Source: Meandrina meandrites (lineage: Eukaryota > Cnidaria > Anthozoa > Scleractinia > Meandrinidae). Taken from it: a DNA stretch of 64,000 nucleotides. The position numbers and the translations under genes are program-made. The stretch spans positions 23,874,362 through 23,938,361 of the forward strand of contig OY855910.1 in NCBI GenBank assembly GCA_963693305.1, read 5' to 3'. Under the pieces are notes generated by a model that was given only the letters and a program-made list of their open reading frames with translations, did not search any database and was not told the origin of the DNA. Shown here one piece after another: positions 41,392-47,046 of this stretch. The first letter of the stretch is position 1. The number at the start of each line of letters is the position of its first letter.

Positions 41392-42657
41392 ATGTTCAGA
41401 AGCCACAGACATTTGGAAAAAACAGAGTACGTTCGTATCGGTTTAGACAAACCGATCACTATCCCGGGTAACAATCAGCACCAGGTAAAAACAAACTATA
41501 AATTCACACTCACCGACCGAGACAACTGGTTTGACTGGTATAACGCCTACTTCCGTGCGGATTTCACTTTCGAGGCAACCGCGGATGGCGCGGCAGTTGC
41601 AGGGGACGCCCGGTCAGCGCCCATTAACGGCTCGTTTTCATTGATAAACAAACTTGTGGTGAAATCATCGGGCAAAAACATTTACAACGTAGACAACATT
41701 CACAAGTTAATATTCATAAAGAACCTGCTGGACTTTTCTGATGACTATGCGAGGAGCGCGGCAAAAAATCAGTTTTGGTATCTGGACACAACGAATAGCA
41801 ATGTAACGGCCGTCGCTGCCACTAACCAAGGAATCAGACAAAGGGGCTTGCTTGCCCACGCCGGCCTCACGGTTGAAACCCTCATACCGCTTAACAGGTA
41901 CTCATTTTTCGAAGAGCTGAGTGACAAGCTTCTTCCTCCTATGCAGCTGGAGTTTGAAATTGAGCTACAATCGGATGCAGAGCTGATTTGGCAAAACGAT
42001 GGCACCAATCGCAGGGTAGTGGTGAGAAACCTCGAGCTGTGGGTTCCAATGCTGCGTTTCACCAGCGAAGGGCAGAAGCTCGCAAACGATAACTTTTTGA
42101 AACCTCAGAAATGGACGTACCTGAATGAAATGATCCAGCCCAGCAGCAGCCGGCGTGACGCTTTCGGTTCGTGGCAGATAAATCCCGGCGTAAAAGACGC
42201 CAAACATGTTTTCATTTTCATACAACAGTCAAGGAAGGAGAACGCCTTGACTCAAAACCCCTACTTCTTCGACACCTTTGACATTGACGGAGACAATACA
42301 GCCAAGCTAGCGACCTGCCGGCTGCAGTACGGCTCTTCACAGTACTATCCGGAGCTGGACTACGACGAAAACTTTAAACTGCGCATTCTTAATGACTTGA
42401 TGAACTACCGGTACCGCAAAAACGACTACAACACCGGTGTTCAGCTTCAGCCCAACAACTTCGAGACGCTGTACCCAATAGTCTATTTTGACTTACGCGA
42501 AAACAAGGATAACATGACCAACGACCCGAAGCAGATGGTTTTCCACTACAGGCTCAACGAGGCGGCCAACGCGCAAGACTACACCATTTATGCGGGAATT
42601 TTGTATGAGTCCGAACTTGTTCTCAGGCAGGTGGGCAATGAGCTGGTTATGGTTTAG
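41392..42657 (+). CDS. Major capsid protein, double jelly-roll type (421 aa)
   Basis: The pattern at the start (EYVRIGLDKPITIPGNNQH, then YKFTLTDRDNWFDWYNAYF) and the segments LINKLVVKSSGKNIYNVDNI and LMNYRYRKNDYNTG fit Polinton major capsid proteins, which form pseudohexameric capsomers. The frame is open and uninterrupted. It is at the short end of the size range I know for the family. The gene sits in the expected order, after the penton-like gene and before the protease. Confidence 0.9.
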   Translation: MFRSHRHLEKTEYVRIGLDKPITIPGNNQHQVKTNYKFTLTDRDNWFDWYNAYFRADFTFEATADGAAVAGDARSAPINGSFSLINKLVVKSSGKNIYNVDNIHKLIFIKNLLDFSDDYARSAAKNQFWYLDTTNSNVTAVAATNQGIRQRGLLAHAGLTVETLIPLNRYSFFEELSDKLLPPMQLEFEIELQSDAELIWQNDGTNRRVVVRNLELWVPMLRFTSEGQKLANDNFLKPQKWTYLNEMIQPSSSRRDAFGSWQINPGVKDAKHVFIFIQQSRKENALTQNPYFFDTFDIDGDNTAKLATCRLQYGSSQYYPELDYDENFKLRILNDLMNYRYRKNDYNTGVQLQPNNFETLYPIVYFDLRENKDNMTNDPKQMVFHYRLNEAANAQDYTIYAGILYESELVLRQVGNELVMV

Positions 42658-42706
42658 TGGAATTGGCAACTTTGTTGCCGAGTGACTCAGTTGCTAACCC
42701 AAAGTG
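42656..42706 (-). repeat. Dispersed palindromic repeat, copy 3 (after capsid gene stop)
   Basis: GGAATTGGCAACTTTGTTGC then CGAGTGACTCAGTTGCTAAC then CCAAAGT, inverted relative to copy 1. It begins at the capsid stop codon. Confidence 0.85.
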
Positions 42707-42733
42707 AAAATAATTTTTGAAATAAGTATAAAG

Positions 42734-43108
42734 ATGACGACTTACTATCCGCATAAGATTACACTTTCAGACGGGCAAAAAGTCAGCCTCGCGCGGGCCT
42801 TTAGGCCCGGAGAAGCAGTTACGCTCAGATTTAAAAACGAGGCCCTAGCTGGAGGCAGCGACACTTTGCACTTGACCGCCAGACAGATCAAAAAAATACA
42901 GCGCGCTATCAAAAACAAAACGGGTGTGGACATTGACATGAGCAAGACACAAATCAGACATGTGCGCAAGATGGCAAGTGGGGCAGGTATGCAGGTAAAA
43001 CGTCCACCGAGAGGAGGAAAGGGTATGCGCATCAACCCTCCACCATATATGCGCCCTCCTCCATTTATAGGTTCTTGGGGTGACCAAAAAAAAGCCTACC
43101 TTCGTTGA
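42734..43108 (+). CDS. Basic protein, Polinton pX-like, unknown (124 aa)
   Basis: The core is KITLSDGQKVSLARAFRPGE, then VTLRFKNEALAGG, then QIKKIQRAIKNKTGVDIDMS and QIRHVRKM, ending in a Pro/Gly-rich tail. Reading frames of this pattern recur between capsid and protease genes in cnidarian Polintons as I remember them; the function is unknown. I start at 42734 (MTTYYPHK), where AAGTATAAAG lies just upstream, rather than at 42704 inside the repeat. The last 29 bases overlap the protease frame at a run of eight A. Confidence 0.65.
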   Translation: MTTYYPHKITLSDGQKVSLARAFRPGEAVTLRFKNEALAGGSDTLHLTARQIKKIQRAIKNKTGVDIDMSKTQIRHVRKMASGAGMQVKRPPRGGKGMRINPPPYMRPPPFIGSWGDQKKAYLR

Positions 43109-43556
43109 TGTCCCCTTAACCGATTTTGACTTGCAGCGGTGGTGCCAATACTTGAAAATCCCCATCAAAGGCATATTTGCGAGAGACGAGATCCACGTGA
43201 AAAACCACTCCCCTTGTATAATCAACATGGATGATCTTGGAGGGCCAGGCACCCACTGGGTATGCTGCTGGGGATCAGCAACTGAGTTGCTAACCCCACC
43301 GGAGTACTTTGACTCTTTTGGTTTACCTCCGCCCGCGGAATGGGAAATTGAGTTGATTCTTGAGGGCAAACAGACCTTTCTTCGGAATGACAACCAGCTT
43401 CAGTGGGAATTCAGTGTGCGCTGCGGCTACTACTGTTTGCTTTTCCTGAATGAACGTAACAAAGGGCGGTCGTTTCGAGAAATTTTGAGCATGTTTTCTG
43501 AAAATACACGCGCCAACGAGGCTGTGGTGAAGGATTATTTTAGCTTATTTATATAG
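43080..43556 (+). CDS. Adenovirus-type cysteine protease (158 aa), no ATG start
   Basis: Catalytic residues are visible: His59 in GTHWVC, Asp78 in YFDSFG and Cys115 in SVRCGYYC. This is the maturation protease that cuts capsid proteins in Polintons and adenoviruses. The frame is closed upstream by TAG at 43068-43070 and its first usable codon at the expected start is GTG; the next in-frame ATG (residue 50) would remove the N-terminal third. Translation may use GTG, or a frameshift at the A8 run inside the overlap with the upstream gene. A copy of the dispersed repeat inserts GSATELLTPP between the His and Asp motifs. Confidence 0.88.
   Translation: MTKKKPTFVDVPLTDFDLQRWCQYLKIPIKGIFARDEIHVKNHSPCIINMDDLGGPGTHWVCCWGSATELLTPPEYFDSFGLPPPAEWEIELILEGKQTFLRNDNQLQWEFSVRCGYYCLLFLNERNKGRSFREILSMFSENTRANEAVVKDYFSLFI
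43270..43297 (+). repeat. Dispersed palindromic repeat, copy 4 (inside the protease gene)
   Basis: GGGGATCAGCAACTGAGTTG then CTAACCCC. AGCAACT-G-AGTTGCT is a perfect inverted repeat. It preserves the protease frame. Confidence 0.8.
43550..43555 (+). promoter_or_regulatory. TATATA motif before the Cys-rich gene
   Basis: TATATAG ends 2 bases before the ATG at 43558 and contains the protease stop codon TAG. Confidence 0.5.
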
Positions 43557-43557
43557 T

Positions 43558-43980
43558 ATGGATGTATACTGCGTGAAAGAAAAGCGCTTCACACCCAATG
43601 TGATGGGAAGCGAAAAAATCACAACCACAAAAAACAATAGAAGAATGTTAAAAGTAAAATGCGCCAGCTGCGGCATTACCAAGACAAGGTTTGTCTCTGC
43701 TCAAGAAGGAGGTAATATTCTTGATTTCTTGAAGCATCTCAATCCAAAAGAAACATATGATGCAGTCAAGAAGAATAAAGTGCCGTGGGTTGTAGACTTC
43801 TCTAAAGGATTTTCACTTTTGAAAGATGCATTTAAACCTAATCCGGTTTCTACAAAGACTGCGAAAGAAATGGTAGCTGGATACAAACGTGATTACGCAA
43901 AGTATAAACGTAATGGAGGAACTAAGTCCTACAAGAAGTGGGGTTTGGACAAGGGTATTTTTCAAAAACCGACATTTTAA
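43558..43980 (+). CDS. Cys-rich N-terminal domain protein, paralogue of the PLA2 fusion (140 aa)
   Basis: The first 48 residues (MDVYCVKEKRFTPN, KVKCASCGITKTRF) resemble small zinc-ribbon proteins of large DNA viruses (DUF5679-like, recalled, not searched). The first knuckle lacks its second Cys (CVKE). The rest is a different basic domain (DFLKHLNPKETYDAVKKNK to YKKWGLDKG). The neighbouring gene at 44069 has the same N-terminus on a phospholipase domain, so the N-terminus has been duplicated and attached to different bodies. Inferred to be a virion protein from its location. Confidence 0.7.
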   Translation: MDVYCVKEKRFTPNVMGSEKITTTKNNRRMLKVKCASCGITKTRFVSAQEGGNILDFLKHLNPKETYDAVKKNKVPWVVDFSKGFSLLKDAFKPNPVSTKTAKEMVAGYKRDYAKYKRNGGTKSYKKWGLDKGIFQKPTF

Positions 43981-44040
43981 AGTGGGGTACCAGCAACTGA
44001 GTCACTCGGCAACAAAGTTGCCAATCCCACACCCCAAAGT
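43981..44040 (+). repeat. Dispersed palindromic repeat, copy 5 (intergenic, full length)
   Basis: Begins at the base after the stop codon of the 43558 gene and ends in CCCACACCCCAAAGT. It matches copy 1 at nearly every base. Confidence 0.88.
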
Positions 44041-44060
44041 CAAAATGAATTTTCTTTAAT

Positions 44061-44067
44061 TATATAA
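44061..44067 (+). promoter_or_regulatory. TATATAA motif before the PLA2 fusion gene
   Basis: Ends 1 base before the ATG at 44069. Confidence 0.5.
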
Positions 44068-44068
44068 G

Positions 44069-44926
44069 ATGGAGGTATACTGCGTGAAAGAAAAGCGCTT
44101 CACACCAAATGTGTCAGGAAGTGAAACATTTGCAACCGCAAAAAACGGTAGAAGGCTGCTTAAAGTAAAATGCGCAAGTTGTGGCATCACCAAAACACGA
44201 TTCATTTCTAATAAAACGCAAAGTGGTGGTGATTATGATATGAGAATTTATGCGGGTAATAGAGTGGATGACCCAACAAACCCTCTTTACCAACGTGGTG
44301 CCGGTTTTGACATTCATAAAGCCATCGGCAAGCTGCCTAAACCAAAAAAAGGGTGGACGCTTCCGGGCCACAACTATACAGGGCCGTACAATCCCCTTGA
44401 AAAACAGCTTTCTTACGACCCCAAGACGGGAAAGATCTTGAAGATATACCAGCAACCCACGGGCGCCACCGACGCAGTTGCAATGCAGCATGACGTTGAT
44501 TATGCCGTCTGTGCGGGTAAGAAAAATGAGAAAAGCTGCAAACATGACGCAGACAAAAAAATGGTGAAGGCGCTTGACGCTATCCCCAAAAACAAGCGAC
44601 AGCGGGGCCACTCTTTGGCGCGCAACGCAATCAGCACGAAGCAAAAAGTAGGATTGGGTGTCGGTGATACGATCAATAAAAAGATCGGTGAAAAAATTCC
44701 AGGCTTTCAACAGTCTCAAGATGTGGCTGCTGCAATCATGGCTATTACAGGTGGTGATAAGGATTTGTTTAAAAAGTATTGGAGTGGTGACATCGCAAAA
44801 GGTGCCTTTAACACGAAAACCGGTCTGTTCAGCAAAAAGTTTTGGACACACCCTAAAAATACAACTGGTCCATGTAATCGGATTGTATATAAAAATGGAA
44901 AATGGCATAACGAATATTGTGATTAG
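44069..44926 (+). CDS. Parvovirus-type phospholipase A2 fused to a Cys-rich N-terminus (285 aa)
   Basis: Residues 1-48 repeat the N-terminus of the preceding gene (YCVKEKRFTPN, KVKCASCGITKTRF). Residues of about 94-165 contain the calcium-loop-like GHNYTGPYNPL and the catalytic-type AMQHDVDYA, plus KHDADKK, as in the PLA2 domain of parvovirus VP1. In parvoviruses that domain helps virions leave endosomes; the same use here is inference. The C-terminal part (FKKYWSGDIAKGAFN to NEYCD) is unrecognised. The active-site His-Asp pair is present. Confidence 0.85.
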   Translation: MEVYCVKEKRFTPNVSGSETFATAKNGRRLLKVKCASCGITKTRFISNKTQSGGDYDMRIYAGNRVDDPTNPLYQRGAGFDIHKAIGKLPKPKKGWTLPGHNYTGPYNPLEKQLSYDPKTGKILKIYQQPTGATDAVAMQHDVDYAVCAGKKNEKSCKHDADKKMVKALDAIPKNKRQRGHSLARNAISTKQKVGLGVGDTINKKIGEKIPGFQQSQDVAAAIMAITGGDKDLFKKYWSGDIAKGAFNTKTGLFSKKFWTHPKNTTGPCNRIVYKNGKWHNEYCD

Positions 44927-44947
44927 ATTACACATTTTTTAAACACA

Positions 44948-44955
44948 TATATATA
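44948..44955 (+). promoter_or_regulatory. TATATATA motif before the membrane protein gene
   Basis: Ends about 4 bases before the ATG at 44960 (ACATATATATAGAAAATGG). Confidence 0.5.
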
Positions 44956-44959
44956 GAAA

Positions 44960-45484
44960 ATGGATTCTGCAACACAATTCAGGCGGGTTGAAATAGAATC
45001 AATCAAAACAAATTTAGAAAACCAGTTGGTACATTACTACGAAACCTCGGCCAAATTCAAACGGTGGCACACGCGTTTCCAAACGGTAAGTGTATTTACA
45101 GGCGGAGTCGCTACCATTCTTACCGGCTCTGGGCTCGCCGCTTCTCTTTCTGCGGTTGGCGTTGTTGTTGGGGGACCTTTAATCGCAACTGCCACCTTGT
45201 TTTCATTGATGTCAACCTCCTGCATGGTCACCATCAAATTTTTCCTGCGCAAAGCGAAAAAACACGAAAAAATACAGACCCTGGCTGAAGCTACGCTGAG
45301 CTCGATCAACTCTCTCATATCAACCGCTCTTGAAGATGGTGTAATCTCTGACGGTGAGTATCAAGATATTGTGAAAAAGTACAACAGCTTTACTTCTCAA
45401 AAGACAAAACTGCGTTTTTCAAACCACACTGACAGTGGAGTGGGGGTAAAGGTTAACAGAACATCTAAGTCAACTGCTGTTTAA
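44960..45484 (+). CDS. Two-helix membrane protein, unknown (174 aa)
   Basis: A soluble helical N-terminus (1-40) is followed by two adjacent hydrophobic segments (about 45-70 and 71-90; VSVFTGGVATILTGSGLAAS and VGVVVGGPLIATATLFSLMS), then a basic helix FFLRKAKKHEKIQ and a C-terminal acidic segment DGVISDGEYQDIV. The hairpin shape suggests membrane insertion, possibly in a virion or during entry or assembly. I recall similar proteins in anthozoan Polintons but know no function. A dispersed repeat copy follows directly after the stop. Confidence 0.7.
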   Translation: MDSATQFRRVEIESIKTNLENQLVHYYETSAKFKRWHTRFQTVSVFTGGVATILTGSGLAASLSAVGVVVGGPLIATATLFSLMSTSCMVTIKFFLRKAKKHEKIQTLAEATLSSINSLISTALEDGVISDGEYQDIVKKYNSFTSQKTKLRFSNHTDSGVGVKVNRTSKSTAV

Positions 45485-45530
45485 TGGAATTGGCAACTTT
45501 GTTGCCGAGTGACTGAGTTGCTACCCACCG
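45485..45530 (-). repeat. Dispersed palindromic repeat, copy 6 (after membrane protein stop)
   Basis: GGAATTGGCAACTTTGTTGC then CGAGTGACTGAGTTGCTACC, the same orientation as copy 3. It begins at the stop codon of the membrane protein and overlaps the end of the minus-strand gene that follows. Confidence 0.85.
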
Positions 45531-45763
45531 TTTGCCACCAGCCAACTTTTTGTGAGCTTTTCAAGTATTGCGTTTTTAGCTGGCCAATCGTTAGGTGAGA
45601 CCTTTTGAAAATAGTTGTATAAAAAACAAACGTAGTTACACGATCCGGGATTTAACAGCTTGAAATGCCGAATGATATTACCTAAAAAAATCAACCCTAT
45701 TTTGTCACCTACCCGTTCTAAATGAAAAATGCCGATTTTTTTAGTACCGTAATTAAATACCAT
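45521..45763 (-). CDS. Small protein, probably the 3' part of a frame-split gene (80 aa)
   Basis: Reads MVFNYGTKKIGIFHLERVGD and ends LEKLTKSWLVANGG. It is compact and probably beta then alpha. It overlaps the end of the upstream minus-strand frame (45718-46005) by about 46 bases in another frame, with no gap. That arrangement fits one ancestral gene split by a frameshift, or a ribosomal frameshift, as well as two separate genes. The family is not recognised. Confidence 0.5.
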   Translation of the reverse strand: MVFNYGTKKIGIFHLERVGDKIGLIFLGNIIRHFKLLNPGSCNYVCFLYNYFQKVSPNDWPAKNAILEKLTKSWLVANGG

Positions 45764-46005
45764 AAATTTGGTTGTGGAGGGTGGTTCATCTCTTCGGGCT
45801 CAGGATAGAATTCCCACAGTGGGGGTACCCCACACCCCTCGTCAAGATCTTTTTCCGGCTTGATTTCTTTTATTATCGCTGACTGCTTTCCCGCGAACAT
45901 TTCGATAAGCTGTTCACGGTCCGCTGGCTGCTTTTCCACCAACATTTCGATAAGCTGTTCAAGGTGGGGTTCGTAAGGGTTACCCAAACTCATTTTTCCA
46001 GCCAT
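45718..46005 (-). CDS. Acidic small protein with internal repeat (95 aa)
   Basis: Starts MAGKMSLGNPYEPH. I chose this ATG because TATATAT lies 1 base upstream, as at other genes of the element. A heptad-like repeat LEQLIEMLVEKQPA / REQLIEMFAGKQSA spans about 15-45. The segment GCGVPPLWEFY is encoded over a GTGGGGGTACCCCACACCCC palindrome, a member of the second dispersed repeat family. The end runs out of frame into the next gene. Confidence 0.5.
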   Translation of the reverse strand: MAGKMSLGNPYEPHLEQLIEMLVEKQPADREQLIEMFAGKQSAIIKEIKPEKDLDEGCGVPPLWEFYPEPEEMNHPPQPNLWYLITVLKKSAFFI

Positions 46006-46006
46006 G

Positions 46007-46013
46007 TATATAT
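46007..46013 (-). promoter_or_regulatory. TATATAT motif before the acidic small protein
   Basis: Immediately upstream of ATG 46005 on the minus strand. It lies within the first codons of the longer possible frame, which argues against that longer start. Confidence 0.45.
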
Positions 46014-46033
46014 GTCCGCGCATAATTATTTAA

Positions 46034-47023
46034 ATGGACAGAAAATTAGAGCGGCGTTACTACAGTCCACAAGGTTACTGGAAAGGTATCTCCGCCATTA
46101 AAAAATTAGCGGCTGCTGCAAAGGTTCCTGAAGTTGTTGCCAAAGAATGGTTGTTCAAACAAGCGCTCTGGCAGATCTACCTCCCCGCCCCGCGCTACAT
46201 TCCTCGCCCAAAATTCGATGTGCCTACACCCAACAAAGTGCATCAGGCAGACCTTCTTTTTCTGCCGCACGACAAAGTGGGCCGTAGCACTTACAAATAC
46301 GCGCTTACCGTTGTTGATGTTGCCAGCAGATTCAAAGAAGCTCAGCCCTTAACCTCTAAAAACTCTGACGAGGTTGCCAAAGCCTTTAAGACAATTTACA
46401 CACGTGGACCTCTGAAATGGCCTGAACTGCTGCAGGTTGATCCTGGGCGTGAATTTATGGGTGCTGTTACAAAAGAAATGGAAAATCACAAAACTTCTAT
46501 CAGACGTGGCCACCCTGAAATACATAGAGACCAAGCTATCGTTGAACGTTTTAACCGCACCCTGGCCGAGCGTTTGTTCGGGTATCAGTACGCGGTTGAA
46601 ATGCGTAGCAACACTGAGGGTCAGCGGTCCACTGAGTGGGTAAAAAGGCTTCCCTCAGTTGTTTCTGCTCTTAACAACCAAGTCACTCGATTGATTGGTA
46701 TGAAGCCTGCTGCCGCAATCAAGAAAAAAAATGTTTATGCAGAACCGTCAACTAAATATTTGAGACCTGTTGGTTTGAATGAAAAAAAGCTCCCATCCAT
46801 AGTTTTGGTTCGATATTTGTACCAACCTGGCGAGCTTGAAGGTGGTGTTAAAAGAGCCACTGATCCAATCTGGTCTTTGAAAGTTTACAACCTTGAACGA
46901 TCTTTTGCCAAACCGAATCAACCTGTTCTCTACTATTTGCGCGACGGACCCAAACGCGGTTTTGTGCGTGAAGAACTGCTTGTTGTACCTCCCAACACAG
47001 AATTACCTCCAGCTGTGGGGTAA
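46034..47023 (+). CDS. Retrovirus-like integrase of the Maverick (329 aa)
   Basis: A DDE catalytic core is visible: Asp in HQADLLFLP (about 71), Asp in LQVDPGREFMG (about 135) and Glu in AIVERFNRTL, 34 residues between the last two by my count. A long helical N-terminal region precedes it, and a C-terminal beta-type region ends GPKRGFVREELLVVPP; I see no clear chromodomain. This enzyme joins element ends to target DNA, consistent with the short target duplication seen. It is read convergently with PolB; the two stops are 23 bases apart, with a GTGGGGTAAACCC repeat starting at the integrase end. Confidence 0.93.
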   Translation: MDRKLERRYYSPQGYWKGISAIKKLAAAAKVPEVVAKEWLFKQALWQIYLPAPRYIPRPKFDVPTPNKVHQADLLFLPHDKVGRSTYKYALTVVDVASRFKEAQPLTSKNSDEVAKAFKTIYTRGPLKWPELLQVDPGREFMGAVTKEMENHKTSIRRGHPEIHRDQAIVERFNRTLAERLFGYQYAVEMRSNTEGQRSTEWVKRLPSVVSALNNQVTRLIGMKPAAAIKKKNVYAEPSTKYLRPVGLNEKKLPSIVLVRYLYQPGELEGGVKRATDPIWSLKVYNLERSFAKPNQPVLYYLRDGPKRGFVREELLVVPPNTELPPAVG

Positions 47024-47036
47024 ACCCTACGCCCCA
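47014..47036 (+). repeat. GTGGGGTAAACCC repeat between integrase and PolB
   Basis: CTGTGGGGTAAACCCTACGC, a member of the second palindromic family (also in both TIRs, at about 39843, 45818 and 48337). It supplies the integrase stop codon TAA. Confidence 0.6.
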
Positions 47037-47046
47037 GTAGAGTAAA

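Noticed and set aside
42704..42733. Upstream ATG of the pX-like gene
   Set aside because: It lies at the edge of a dispersed repeat and upstream of the AAGTATAAAG motif; the ATG at 42734 fits the conserved start better.
46034..47023. Retrovirus or Gypsy origin for this integrase
   Set aside because: No reverse transcriptase or LTR is nearby. It lies between Maverick TIRs with PolB, ATPase and capsid genes.
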